A DNA stretch of 64,000 bases from Pogonophryne albipinna (GCA_028583405.1 CM053256.1:4845995-4909994), one strand, 5' to 3'; shown: positions 26,584 through 44,032, numbered from the stretch's first letter. Numbers and translations are program-made. Notes: generated by a model from the letters alone, not told the origin.

Positions 26584-26589
26584 TTTATT
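26584..26589 (-). terminator. Polyadenylation signal of zp3
   Basis: AATAAA on the minus strand, 190 bp downstream of the zp3 stop codon. Confidence 0.55.
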
Positions 26590-26778
26590 TGACGAAACCA
26601 AAAATGTCCTCAAATTGTGTGAGTTGCTGCGACCTTCTTCTCCTCCTCCTTCTTCTTCTTCTTCTTCTCCTCAACAGCAGAGCCCTTCACCAACTCCTCC
26701 TCACCTTCCATCTCAACCCAGGTCACTCCTCTGCATCCAATCGGCCAGTCCTCCCCAGAGTCCTCCACCTTACCAAAT

Positions 26779-29700
26779 TCAGTCTGTTCTCTCTTCAGGC
26801 TGCGAAGATTTCCTCCACTCAGTCACCTCGCTCTTCGTCTCTGGCTGAGGTGCCACTTTTGTTGTTGTCGTCGTTGTTGCTGTGGAGACCTTCTTCCTCT
26901 TCAGGGCTGTGGTGAGTTTCCCTTTAGGATCTATTGTCCACGGCTTGCTGCTGATTACTTTGGTCACTGGAAAATATAGAATTGTTGATATAAGTGTATA
27001 GTTTGTTTGAAAAATACATTAGAAATAACCAAAATATATAATAAATTCACATGGTGGCAGTTACACTACAAAATAAAAAATAGGTTTAGAATAAAACTGC
27101 ATGCATCCAGTTACATGTAGCAGTAAAAACCTACATATTTCATTTAAAAAAGGAAGTTCCCACAGTGGCAAAGTTAGATTTAAACTCTGTAATGATAGTA
27201 AACATTTAGTAAATTATTACAATAGGGGAACAAGGTGCTTTACAAAATGGAAGACATACAGAATAATTAAAAACAAAAAAAGAGGGCTAGATTGTCTTCA
27301 AAGCAGAAGCTGGTGTGTTTCAGTTTATATACACAGTCTATGGTTTCAATATGTATAATTAACACATACCAGAGTTAATGTTGCATTTGTTGGACACTAG
27401 TTACAGCTGCAAATCACACCTATTTTTACACTAGTGGCTATTTACTGCTCCATGATACCGTATTTCAGGGATCACCAACTACATTTGTCCAAGGGCCAAA
27501 ATGTATCCAATAGACACTATCGCGGGCCGGGGGGGGGGTGGGGGGTACAGGTACTGCATAAAGCTTAGCAGACTCTTCACGCTAACGAAGGATCACTTCT
27601 AGGCAGGGTTGGGAGGGTTACTTTGTAAATGTAATCAGTTACTGATTACTGAATACATGCTCTGAAAGTAATCAGAATACAGTTACAGTTACGTGTCTTA
27701 TAAAAGTAACGTGTTCAGGTTACTTTTAGAATACTTTTGGAATACTTTCTTTTTCCATAACAGATGGGTATGTTTTGGTGAGCAGGAGACACTTGTTTTA
27801 CTGTTTTAATGGCTTATCAAGAACTCAAACACAACATCTTGGTGTCATTCTGGACAGCTCCCTCTCATCTGCACCCCACATAAAAAACATCACCCGGACT
27901 GCATTCTCCTACTGTAAACCTTTCCTTAGAATATGTTATGAATTGTAAGGTGTCCTTGGGTGCTTTGAAAGGCGCCCCTAAATAGAATGAATTATCATTA
28001 TTATTATTATTATTATTATCTGAAACGATGTAATAACTTTTAAAACTTGTTCCAGTCACTTGCCCCATGCCTTCAGCAGCAGCAGGCCATTCACTTTGAT
28101 TTGATCCCGTTATAAATGTCATCATTTCAACAATAAAGAAATGCTACATAAACGTTATTTTGCACATTTTATCGAACCATCTCCGTTTCTAACTTTCAAT
28201 ATAGTTTAAAAGAGATCTCTCTCTCTCTCATCTGCGTGCGGGGGCAGGGCCTCACAGACACGCTGCATCTCTCTCACTCACAGACATGCTGCAGCGCTGT
28301 GCAGTGTGCACACAGTTCTGCCGGTAATGAATATTACATTTTGTGAGGAAACTTTTCCACCAATAATTCCAGTAAGTATTCCAAAATGTATTCACTTCAG
28401 GTTTACGAAAGTAACTGTAATCAGATTACTCGTTTTTCAAATGTAACGCCAGCTGAATACACTTAGCCTACTTGATTTTTGTATTCTGATTACGTAACGC
28501 CGTTACATATATTCCGTTACAACCCAACCCTGCTTCTAGTCTACTGTCCCGCAGCTCCTGCCTCTCTGTTGGACTCTGTCGCAGCGGGGCTGCTGCTGTG
28601 GTGCTGAGCGCACAAAGCAGACTCTTCACAACGAAGGATCACTTCTTCTTCTTCTTCAAGGAAGGGGAGGTTTCGCAGTACGCAGTCTACTGTCCCGCAG
28701 CTGCTGCCTCTCTGTTGGACTCCGGTACTGCACCTTACTCACGAGACGTTGTAAAAAAAAAAAATGGGTGGGGGGCGAACGCAGTAACCACTCCGCCAAC
28801 GCCACAGTCACCCCCGTCGTGCGGGCCGGATGAGAATGTCTGGCGGGCCGGATGTGGCCCGCGGGCCGCCAGTTGGTGGTCACTGCCGTATTTGATCAAC
28901 CGCAGTGCTTGAGTTCATGGTAATAAAAAAAAAAAGTGTTCCTAAAAAAGTGTTCCTAAAAAAGTGTTCCTAAAGTGTTCCTAATATGTTTTAAACAACA
29001 ACAATTGTGCTCTATGGCACAGAGTAATACGCTCTATCTTTGACTACTGATACAATCCTTGTGGTAGGATTATGGCACTGCTGCTTTTAATCTTGATTTC
29101 TTTATTTGTTGACATTGAGAATTGATTTTGAATACATGAACGGTAAGCAGAATGCGTTTCATTTTGGAAATGAGTGAAGCAATGACCGACCTTTGGATGC
29201 AGCAGAGCTACAGTTGGAGTCGCAGCAGGTGCACACAGAGTCAGGTCCATACAGCTCAACCCATCTGAGGAGAAAAACAACAACAAAAACAGTGATGATG
29301 AGATGATCCCTTTTGTGTTTTTTACAGCATAATTTGACCTTTTATTTCTTTCCGTCATATGCCACATTACAACATTAAAATATCTGAAATGAAGAGACAC
29401 AGGCTATATATGTTTGCCTAGTTGTGTAGTTACATAATCACAGGTTTTAAACCATTTTTTAACCAGAAATCTGTCATTTCAATAAAGGTAACCCTTCATT
29501 TCATTTGAACAGTTGGAATAGTGCCATATCTCCTTTCAGCATGCGTCCACTGTTTTCTAGGAGCTGTCATAAATTAGCATTTTATCCAGTTTAACGACAC
29601 TTCAGATCTTAGTCTTTTAAACTATATGCTTTAAGTGGATGGAAATCTGGAGTAATAAGAGAAACAAGCTGAGCAAACATTAACAGCAGCAGCCAATGAG

Positions 29701-32700
29701 CAACAGAAAAAGACTTTAACCCGTTTTAATTACCCTGCCTGTTTGGAGAGGAAGAGACCTATGCATTATACGGCTCATGATAAAAAGCCCATGAACAATG
29801 AAGGAATCCTAATTGGGAGAAACGGCCTACAAGAATGGCAATGGACACCCCCAAACTCTGCTTTTGTTATAGTTTTCTAATTAAGTGACCTCTAGTGGCA
29901 GAACAAACTAACCTTCTTTCTTTTGTGTCGTAGTTGCAGGACTTAGCTCTGGGTGTGGGGACAGAGCTGCTTACAGACATGGAGCAGTGCATGTAGAGCT
30001 GCTACAGGAGATAACATCAAACAAGTTACACATCAAATGGTCTTTTAGTGGCATGGTACTCGAACAAAAACAGACAATTTTGCTTAAACTTAAAGAATTC
30101 TTGCTCACCTGGCCTGTCATGCCTGTGAACAAGAAGGCATCCACAGAGAATCTCACAGTATTTCTTTTGTATAGGATGAATCTGGAGCGACTGTCCTTGC
30201 TTTCAACCATACACCTTCAGAAGGAGAGAAAGCCTGTCTATTACTTATGCCCTTTTTTCTATAGAGATGTTTTTTTGTGACCAATATTCTCAAAGTCTTT
30301 ATTTTGTGTTGGCGTGAGGTGTTTTTTTTACCCATAGTTGGCCACGACTGGAAACTGACGCGTGGAGTTGTGGGACCTCTCTGGAGTCGCGTAACAGAAG
30401 TGGACGTACAGTCTTTGGTCTTCTGACAGGGCCGGGGCTTTTGCCTCAAAATACATTGGTTGCCCAAGCTCGTACTGATCTGACGGAGAAAGCCTTTCCC
30501 ACTGAGCTATAAATAAGAGAAGAAGAAAACAGTCAGGCAACAACAACAGCAGATTCCAAATGCATCCTCATTCGTGCAGTAAAAAATATATTTAATTAAA
30601 TGTAAAGACTGAGATGCATGACACCACACATTTGTATTTAATCCCAGTCTTCCATATTGTATGATGTAGCACAGGTTGGCGTTTGCGTGTTAACCAACTA
30701 ACACATTTGTTTTGTGGATAGAAAAAGCCAATAATTAATCAAAATGCTCCATTGTTTTTTCTGTGTGAGTCTATTAAAAAAAGGGCAGAGGCCATTGTTG
30801 GGAAAATACTGAATGTATTCTTCCAATATCAGAGTAGCACATGATAACAAAGGCCCAACTGTAGCTGTGTACGTAACAGGATGTATGATTACCTAGAAGA
30901 GCGTCAGGACTGTTTTAGGCATATGATAGCTATGTGAAAACGATTAACATGATGATTCAGCCTCTATGGAGATAGCCATATGACCGTCATGTTTATAGCT
31001 TACGCAGGTCTTAGCTAATCTGAACTAAACATTGTATACTGATTTGAACCGTATTCTCCATAGTGTGACTGTAACACCCTCTCTAAGCATGTCAAGGACA
31101 ATGTTCTGGGAACTATAGTTTTACCACGCAGCCCTGTATGTGATGACTACTTCCATTCTTGCAAGGATAATAAATACATACATGTATCCTGATATTGAAG
31201 ACCAAGCCGGTGACGAGTAATGCTTTCAAGCCATCAATCATTTTTTCCAAATAAAATCTCTTATTTTTCACAAACTAAATTGCAAGCATATATATATATA
31301 TCAGTGTGACATTAAGACATGTTTGCTGGTTTACCATTGTGTGGCGTCAGACGGAATTTCACTCTATTCTTCATTGGTTTGAAGATGTTGCGCGGTTGAC
31401 TCTTGGGTCTGTAGCCAATTTTGTAGGAGTATTGGTACCTAAACATTTAAAACATGGTTAGGATTAATAAACAAGTGTTTCTATATGATCTTTAAGTTAA
31501 ATGGGTTAAAAAAAACATTATTTCTAGTATGGATCCACATACCTGTTATAAAAGCATGAAACAGGCAGGATGAAGGAAACGGCTCTTCTGATTGGTCCTT
31601 GGAGCTGTGGTGATTTATATTGTAGTTTGTTTGAATAGGTCATCTGATTATTAATTATCTGCAAAGAAACAAACCAGCTTGATTATCAATCTTCCTTAAA
31701 CAAGACTAAAGTGTCCACAGCTTTGCTGGCAGCTCTGTGAGACCATAGTTAGCAGGGTACAGCTAACCTTAGAGCTAAATGCTAAGATCAGCATGCCATA
31801 CTGGCTAAGATCATTCTAACAAGCAAATGATTAGCATGTATCCGTTAAACATGCTCATTGTCTTAGTTTAGCGTGTTAGCATGCTTACATTTTCAAATAA
31901 GTGATGTTATATCTGGATGGTACAGATCAAAATGTAAGACTTTACCTTATGACGATCCTAGATGGTTGTCAAGATATGGGCTGCAACTAACAATTATTTA
32001 TTTATCAACTAATTGCTGGATAAACATTACAAAAAAGTGAAGAATCGTCATCAAAGTAGGCTTAGGCTACTCAAGGGGCCTCAGCTGACTTCATTAAGTG
32101 TCTGGTTTTGCATGACCAACATAACACTCAACCAACAATAACAAAAGACAAAGAAAAGAGGCAAACACACATTTGAGAAACGTGAACAGTTTTTTTAACA
32201 CATTCGATTGAAAAACGATTAATTTATTTATTAATGCAGCGGTGTGGCGCTACAGGAAAAGTCAGAATAACCAAATTCAGTAGGATTCATCCTTTGGTAA
32301 GCATGAATGCATACCAGATTTGGCACCAATCATAGGCTAAGTAGGCCTACAGTACCAGAGGTGGAAAAAGTACTCAGATCTTGTACTCAAGTAAAAGTAG
32401 AAGCACCAGAGTGTAGGAATACTCCTTTACAAGTAAATGTTGTGCATTGAACATGTTATAAATAAAAAGTAGAAAAGTATTTGCATCAACATATACTTCA
32501 CTAAAAGTGAAAGTAATTAGATCATATGTTTTGATATTAAAGTGTTATCAAAGCTGGTAAAAGATGAAGCTAGTTTTAATTAATTTGTATACTGCAGATT
32601 ATACTGCATTAATCCAAATCTGAAAATACACTTGGTTTATTGAATACATGTAGTGGAGTAAAGTACACGATTTACCTCTGAATTGTAGGAGAGCAGAAGT

Positions 32701-33403
32701 ACAAAGTAGCAAAAACTTGAAGTACAAGTATCTCGGAATTGTACTTAACTTAAGTACAGTAGGCCTACTTGATTTAATCTGTTTAGTTACTTCAAACCTC
32801 TGATAAGTACCAATGCATCAAATAAACGTTACGAAACTATCGACCCACTAACAGGCCGAGATTCCTGGGTAGGCCTAGTGCCACGCAACTTAGGCTACTT
32901 GGCTAAAACTGGTTTAAAAACTAAGTATTGTAAAGTCTTACCGTGCGTTTGGTCCCACACATGCCTAGATCATATTTAAAATATATGTAATTCTCTGTAG
33001 TTTTGCTGATTTGGCATGACCCCAGTTTGAGACGAGAGTACGGTTCACCGTTGCCCAGAATGCTCCTCTGCACCTGCACCAGCATCTTGTTGCTCTTGCA
33101 CGAAATCCTCACGGAATCACCCTTAACACCGGGCGCGTCGGTAATATTAGTCCGAGCCGGGAACAGGAGGTCCCGGACGGGCTCGGGTAGAGGCTCCTGT
33201 CCGGTGCCTCTGGATGGAGTAAACTGCTCCTTCTCCACCAGCGGGAACCTGGAGTCCACAAACACGGGGAGCTGGAGGTATGGCTGCGGCAGAGGCGGTC
33301 TCATCACTTGGGTCGGCTGTGTTAGAGCTTCAAAACCCGGTACTGTTCCTCCATAAATGGTGGACAACAGGGGCAGCATGAACAACAGGGACAGGTAAAC
33401 CAT
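26779..33403 (-). CDS. zp3: Zona pellucida-like egg-coat protein, ZP3 type
   Basis: Eight exons (minus strand): 33403-32942, 31658-31543, 31438-31335, 30506-30332, 30214-30109, 29998-29913, 29264-29191, 26966-26779. Phases close, giving about 436 aa. A signal peptide (MVYLSLLFMLPLLSTIYGG) is followed by a Pro-rich stretch. The ZP module begins in exon 1 (VRISCKSNKMLVQVQR, FKYDLGMCGTKRT) and continues through PVSCFYNRYQYSYKIGYRPK, YVHFCYATPE and FSVDAFLFTG. It ends with a Cys cluster (VCTCCDSNCSS) typical of ZP3 ZP-C. There is no C-terminal transmembrane segment, as in fish ZP3 proteins. Secreted ZP3-type proteins polymerise into the chorion; they are made in ovary or liver. The subtype (zp3a-f) cannot be assigned. 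Intron 7 carries nested hAT elements. Confidence 0.87.
27466..28885. mobile_element. Non-autonomous hAT element (outer), with perfect 8-bp TSD
   Basis: The ends are CAGGGATCACCAACTACATT and, inverted, CAGTGACCACCAACTGGCGG, flanked by identical 8-bp duplications CCGTATTT at 27458-27465 and 28886-28893. This is the hAT signature. GC-rich GGGCCGG subterminal repeats lie at both ends. No transposase frame was seen. It contains a second hAT insertion (27604-28532) and an internal partial tandem duplication. Confidence 0.9.
27604..28532. mobile_element. Non-autonomous hAT element (inner, nested)
   Basis: Begins CAGGGTTGGGAGGGTTACTT and ends, inverted, CAGGGTTGGGTTGTAACGGA. Direct flanks are CTTCTAGG (27596-27603) and CTTCTAGT (28533-28540), an 8-bp target duplication with one mismatch. 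Subterminal GTTAC/GTAAC repeats are typical of this common teleost family. No transposase was seen. A TTA microsatellite lies at about 27994-28019. Confidence 0.9.
28932..28983. repeat. Tandem repeat, period about 14 (AAAAAAGTGTTCCT)
   Basis: Three full units and a shortened fourth (AAAGTGTTCCT) follow a poly-A run, about 40 bp from the outer hAT element's right flank. It lies in zp3 intron 7. Confidence 0.9.
31690..32340. repeat. Dispersed teleost repeat, class undetermined (GCTAAATGCTAAGATCAGC type)
   Basis: Phrases such as AGCTAAATGCTAAGATCAGC, TTAGTTTAGCGTGTTAGCAT and ACCAGATTTGGCACCAAT match a repeat I recognise as frequent in fish genomes. A related copy, read in the same orientation, is at 61665-62072. 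Its class was not determined. Confidence 0.5.
32356..32802. mobile_element. hAT-type MITE copy (AGTACTCAGATC family)
   Basis: Begins CAGAGGTGGAAAAAGTACTC and ends ACTTCAAACCTCTG. The body shares long phrases (GTACTCAAGTAAAAGTAGAA, AAGTACAAGTATCTC) with the intact copy at 47053-47405. The flanks TACAGTAC and ATAAGTAC agree at only about five of eight positions, so this copy is older. Confidence 0.75.
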
Positions 33404-34521
33404 GCCCGGGAGTTCTAGGTTTTATTTTTAGAATTAAACTTCACCTTTAACTATAGAGTATTATCACTGAAATCTGTTGATTTTGGTACCCTGTTTTTTA
33501 ACATGTCATGTCAATTTGCACAAGTGGAACTAATAACATCAAAGATGGCGCCTTTTCCTTTCTGGTGAGCCAATTGGTGAGCTCGAGGGGACTTTTAAGG
33601 GAAAAGACTTGTAATTAGTGACATTGGTAACACCTGTGGGGTTTTTACCTGTTAGGACGAATACAATATCTGTTGTGAGAAACAGTTTTTCAACATGCAA
33701 ATTAAACAGGATTTTACCTGAATGAATAAAACATTGGATCCAAACAATACTTATTATTCAATCATTTATTTTTGTTAAAATCATTTAATACCATGTTTTA
33801 GAGCAATTATGTTTCTTTACTCTGAATTGTGCTAATGCTACCACTGCATGTGTGGCCTTTTTGATGGAATGTCTTCCCCATTTAGTGGAGAATCTAATAC
33901 AAAGAGTACATATTTACACACAAATTGCAAAACCCTCTGTTTTATCACAATCTGAAAATATTAAAACATGGGAAGTTAAACATGTTAAACTCATCCCAGG
34001 TACGTCTTGAGTTAGCAATTATAAGACAAACATAATTGTGTTTTTCATTTCACAGGCATACCTCGGTTAAGATTAGCGCATATTTATTCAAAGGAATTTG
34101 TGTTCAATGACAGTCCTTTAGAGCAGGGGGTTACAACCTGGGCGTCAGCAAGTTCTTTAAATAAAAAAACAACGTTTAAGTTTGTTTGATTGTTAAATAA
34201 AATAGAAGAATAAGATTAAAAGTTCCTTTTAAAATAACAGGAAAACTCATATCTGATTGAACATTCACAGGAAATAATCATCGAAATCGCTCATTTTACA
34301 CAGATTTTCTGCAGTTATTGCATTCATACTTTGGTTTGACTATACAGTTGTTATGCACTGTTATTGTGTGTTATTATGCATTGATTACAATATGAAATAT
34401 CAATATAATACATCACTTAACATGTGTCAGGAGTCATTCTTTTTACTCAAAAGGGGTCCCTTCAGAAAAAGGCAACGCCGCTTCATGTGTTAAGCTAGTT
34501 CTCTGCCACATGTTTTTCTAT
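33404..34521. other. Intergenic between zp3 and ly6-like gene
   Basis: AT-rich, with no exon recognised. It should hold the zp3 promoter (just above 33403) and the ly6-like 3' UTR. At about 34128 a CAGGGGGTTACAACCTGGG phrase looks like a decayed hAT end. Confidence 0.5.
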
Positions 34522-35705
34522 TCACCAAACTGAGTATGAAATGAGAAGTGTGAGTATTGTGCCAGTCCAGTAGCGGGTCGCAGGTGCCTCGGCTCTGTTG
34601 CACAGATGTGTGTTGCAGCATTCATTGGTGAAGGTGAAGTTGAGTCCCATGGTGTGTTTCTCTCCCTTGGCTCCACACAGGGAGGGCAGGACACAGCTCT
34701 TCTCATACAACACCACAAGGAAGTCTCCTGAAAATCATGAGTTCAAAATAAACTACACAGACACACATCCCTCTGTGCTGCCTTTCTCAGTTCTTGTTCT
34801 GAGTTTTGAATAATTTAAATAATGTTTAGTGACTTGAGGCGACTCCTCACCTTTCTCACCCACCGCTCTGCTGGATAGGCAGACCTGTTCGGGCGGACAC
34901 TTGAGAGGAAATCTGATGCAGTCCAGAGGTGAGATGGCGGGAAACACACAGGTGTAACAGAAGAGGGGAACTGAAAGGACAGACATGTTTAAAACCACAA
35001 CATGTCTATATAGAGCTTAGTTTTGCATGGGGCTGCAGGTACACCATTATGAGCAACACATGCTGACATTGACAAACTGCATGACCCATAGCTATGAATT
35101 GAAATCCTCAAGTGTCAACATTTTGCAATTGATGAGACCAAAAGTATTATTATATCATAAGAAATAGTGGTTATTACTTTTGCAATGGTCATTTCTAAAG
35201 TAAATCAAATAATAAATAAGATGAAATTAACAATAAAGATGTATATTAGTTTAACAATTTGTTGACAAACTGACCCTGTTTTGATAATTAATAAAGTGTT
35301 GTCCTTTATAAGCCAACATGCCAAACAATTTCTTGTTCAGCTTCTCAATCGTTAGGATTTGCCAGTTTTCCTTGTCATAATGTTACAGTAAGTTGAATAT
35401 CTTTGACTTTTTTTACTGTTAGTCAGGTAAAAACAACGAATTTGAAGATATCACCTATGAAACTGTGATGCACTTTTATATAATATGTTAGACCATAGAC
35501 AATAAGTTGATTCAAACAATATTTAACAGATTAATCACTGCATGAAAAAAAATCGTTATTTGCAGCTATTGCATGCAGGTAATTCGGTTGCAAAAATCAC
35601 ACCTATTTTGCATTCATGCACACATGCAAACACACACTATGTTGTTCACTTACCCACTGCTGGAAGAGAGTAAAGGAGAAGCAGAGAGCAAACCAGCTTC
35701 GACAT
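34522..35705 (-). CDS. Small Ly6/uPAR (three-finger) domain protein, probably GPI-anchored
   Basis: Three exons (minus strand): 35705-35654, 34970-34851, 34727-34522, giving 125 aa. Exon 1 encodes the signal peptide (MSKLVCSLLLLYSLPAV). Exons 2-3 encode one Ly6 domain with ten cysteines in the family pattern: FCYTC near the start, then DC, KC, VC, SC and LC, and the ECCNTHLCN signature at the end. A short polar segment then leads to a hydrophobic tail (WTGTILTLLISYSVW), consistent with GPI anchoring at the cell surface. The one-domain, three-exon structure is the standard Ly6 layout. The exact orthologue was not recognised. Fish Ly6 proteins include Bouncer/Spaca4 (fertilisation) as well as Lypd and other Ly6 genes. 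The N-linked site NFT lies in the third finger. Confidence 0.82.
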
Positions 35706-37465
35706 CACTGACTGTTTCTATCTCACAGAGAGAAAATGTGCTGGCAGCTTGATGCTTCAGCTCTTATCGTTGTCTCTTTCTTTTTCTTTTCTACAACAAA
35801 CCAGCCGTCTGCCCCCTGAACACGAGAAACCTGTTTCAGTCTACGTCTTTACCACTTATAGTCAATTTCCAATCAGCTTTATACGTGCTTCCTCAGCTTC
35901 CTCCACCAGTCCAGATCGGGGTAAATGTTTTCCTGCTTCTCCTGATATTCAGTTTGTTAACTCCAAGAACTCCACACCCCAATACATATGATTTAATTAG
36001 GCTGTTAGCTTCCCGGTGACAGCCATGCTTTCACAGTGCTGCAGAGAATAGCCCCATTCAGATTTAACAGAATCAATAGGGCTTTGTGTGGAAACTCAGT
36101 CTTGTTTAGGTTGAAAACTGTACAACATCTCCACTCATGTCTTGTTTTTGTACAGGATGACGAGACATGTGCACTAAGGTAAAACATGGCAGGTTTATTA
36201 AATCATGTCTTATTTCTTAATGAAAGACGTTGAGTTTGGTGGGCAGGCTGTCAAGTGACCTGCAGTCCCATGACTACATCTGAGCAGCAGACATCAACAG
36301 CTGTTCAACTTTATAGAAAATATTTTAATTCAGTCCTTAAAGCTGTTTTTGTTCACAAAACACAGTTTGTCAGTTTCTATCTTTAAATAAACTATAATAG
36401 TTTAGCATAATAATTAAGAGTGAGAACATTTAGCCACATAATCAAGTTAGATAAGATAATCATATTAGATACTCAAATATCTCCGGTTTGGATACTTGCA
36501 GCTGTGTATAACGCCATTGTTCCCATCATGGTTTTTTTATTGCAGTAAAGATAATAGAATTAGATAAAATTGTTACCACACATAAAATGGTTGCATTCTT
36601 TTAACACTGAAGTAACAACTGGCTGGAGTCTGCTACATCAGGAACATTAAAATCATGTCGGTCACATCAAGGCCCACTGGGTTGAACATCAATGTGTTTT
36701 TTTTACTAGAAATCTTCTACCACCATCCAACTAAGCTATTACATTGATAACAAAAGTGAATTAACGTTCAGCATGAATGCAGCTGCCCTCACAAGCTACA
36801 TACTGTTGTATTTAGTATGCATGGTATCGAGACACACAGTTTGTTTATATGATTTGCGCATTGACCGTTTGGTCTCATATCAGCTGTGCAAAGGATTTTG
36901 GGTCATCAAAGGATGCTGGCTAGCTTACTGCAGAATGCATACTAAATAGTTTGGTAGTATTTGTCTTTAACCTCCACTCGATTTGTACTGCGCATCTCAA
37001 CAGAGATGAAATGGTAGCAAGATGGTCCACACCTTCATTACCTCCAACATCAACAATTGGGCAAGTGAGTTTCGGATTTACCGGCCTGATTTGGCATCTT
37101 ACTTGTCCTGGGCAAAGGCTTGTTTCTCTAAGCCCTGCATTATTGTGAGAAGGGATTTGATAATACTTTACTGCATTTGGCTTGGCTTTCTTCAGTTGCA
37201 TATGGTATCATTGTCAACAAAATAGTCTCACACATTGTTTTGTTTCTTGTAACCCTTTTTTACATTTTAATCAAATTTCAGTTGTTTAACATTGTTGCGC
37301 CAAGAAAATTAAACAAAATTATACAAGACTATGTGACAGCGTTCATACACTTCCATCCCATGCGTGTCCCAACGTGTTGCTCATGCTATACATATAACAT
37401 TTTTCACAATGGTTGCTCTCTATTTCTAACACACTACAAGCATCACCTCTCTGTCTGCTGCAGCC
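35706..37465. other. Intergenic between ly6-like and tektl1-like genes
   Basis: No coding exon was recognised. It contains the ly6-like promoter (just above 35705) and the tektl1-like 3' UTR (just below 37466). Open frames here are short and lack domains. Confidence 0.5.
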
Positions 37466-42331
<4,866 letters not shown>

Positions 42332-44032
42332 CTTCTCTGCTTTAAAACAAAGGGTTTACCACCAGCTGTAACTTTCCTGAAAAAGATAAACCTGTCCACA
42401 GTGAAGTATTCAGGGGGGAAACTTTGTGTGAAGTGTTGAAGAATGAGTTCCATAGCAACAGTTCCTCAAGTAACTATAGAAACGCAAAGCCATTAAGTGA
42501 TTGGACCGTGAGGAGAAGACAGGGGGCCGTGTCATTCAACACCGGCTTTAACAGTCCCCGCTGACAATGTAACCACTCGGAGATAAAGCACATCGACAGG
42601 TTGGATCAACATGAAACTGAATCATCAGCACTAAAGATCAACAGCAGTTTCTGGTTTGGAGGGAAAGTCAAAGAGATGCAAACTTCGAAGTAGTAGGAAG
42701 TTAACTACGACTCCCAGGCTGCACTTCGGCACGAAACAGCAGGTCAAAGCTAAACGACTAATAATCTGCATTTAAATCAATTTACCATTTAATTCAGCAA
42801 CTATCAATAGTTATGGACGACTTAAGATGCCAATATTATATTTATAAATAGATGAAAAAAAGAAAGACATTTAGAAATACACCCATTATCAAATGAATCT
42901 GCAGATTAATTTAAAAAAAGCCAAAAATAAATATGAACAGCAATACAAAAAGGATACATTGTGGTAGTAGCCTATATTTAACCTATCCGCAATACCAAAA
43001 TAACTGACAAACATGATTTATTGTAAACGCTGTTGAAATAATAAAAAATGACATGCCTCAATTAAACTGAGCCTTATCCTAGACCTAGAGTCTTGTTTTT
43101 CTAGGGCAACTAACACACAACAGAACATGAAGAAAATGTGAATACATGGGAATACAGAATGTGGAACAACACTTCAGAAACCAGCAGCATCACCAAGCAT
43201 GCATGAATAACAGCGTCTGTAGACAAAGGTTATTTGGATCAGAGCTTTTAATTCTCTTGAGCTAAAAGAAAGAAGATCATTCCAGTAATAAGTCCTAGAA
43301 CAACAATATATAAACATAGGTAAACATTGAAGAAAATTGAGAAATGTTCAAAAAGAAAAAACGGCTTTAAAAGCTACAATTAAAGCAATTCAAAAATATT
43401 ATTTTGGTCCCAAGTATTCCCCTCTTAGTTCTAACCTTGCACTGTAAACAAAAAAAGTAGAGTTATGTACCATAATGGTGACAACACAAACACAATAAAG
43501 ACTGCATAGAAAGGCTAATTCAGATTTAAAGCAATATTTTACCCGCTCCTTTCCAAAAGGATAACATGAAAGTTCATCACATGACTCTCTTACATCTCAG
43601 TTACAATCAAACTGTTCAGAAATGTTTGCAACAGCAATCCCACAGCATGCAATTCTAATCCCTTCCTGACCATTAGACCCATATTACATTCAAAACTTAA
43701 CCAAACACAGTAATCAGGTGTTTTTATAAATCAAGTATTAAATATCCAGCTATGAAAAGCTTGACATGTCTCCTTACTGAAAACAACAGACTCTCTAAAG
43801 TCTGAAATGACTGATTCACTCCAGAGAGTCAGGCAGGTAGTGATAGAGGAAAGTTACCAAAACAAGGCAGGTTGGCGAACCTCAAAAACGTAAAGAGCTT
43901 AATATAAATACATTTGATGTACACCACGATAAATATGCTGAAGAGGCAGAAAGGTGGTGCAGAAAGTGCAAAAGTAATCTTTCGTTTTTGTGCAATTAGT
44001 TTGCATCTCGTCGGTACAGTAGTCGTTGCCTA
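42332..44032. other. tektl1-like promoter and myomegalin-like 3' UTR
   Basis: No coding exon was recognised. The tektl1-like promoter lies just above 42331 in GC-moderate sequence. The rest is AT-rich and should include the 3' UTR of the myomegalin-like gene. Confidence 0.5.

Larger units (their letters stand above)
25482..26778. other. Convergent 3' UTR/intergenic between fli1b and zp3
   Basis: The fli1b 3' UTR runs to about 26000. The zp3 3' end comes from the opposite strand with its own AATAAA at 26584-26589. No other gene is seen. A CTT/CTC-rich stretch at about 26637-26700 creates a spurious plus-strand Ser/Leu open frame. Confidence 0.6.
26967..29190 (-). other. zp3 intron 7, dominated by nested transposons
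   Basis: A 2.2 kb intron, of which 1.42 kb is a hAT element carrying a second hAT element inside it. A four-copy 14-bp tandem repeat follows at 28932-28983. No exon was recognised. Confidence 0.65.
31659..32941 (-). other. zp3 intron 1 with dispersed repeats
   Basis: No exon was recognised. It holds a teleost dispersed repeat (about 31690-32340) and a copy of the AAGTACTCAGATC MITE family (32356-32802). Confidence 0.6.

Noticed and set aside
26589..26915. Plus-strand Leu/Ser-rich open frames opposite the zp3 last exon
   Set aside because: They arise from a CTT/CTC tract and the antisense of the zp3 3' end.
34522..35705. Calling the Ly6 gene bouncer/spaca4
   Set aside because: Only the general Ly6 pattern supports it; no specific residues could be matched without alignment.
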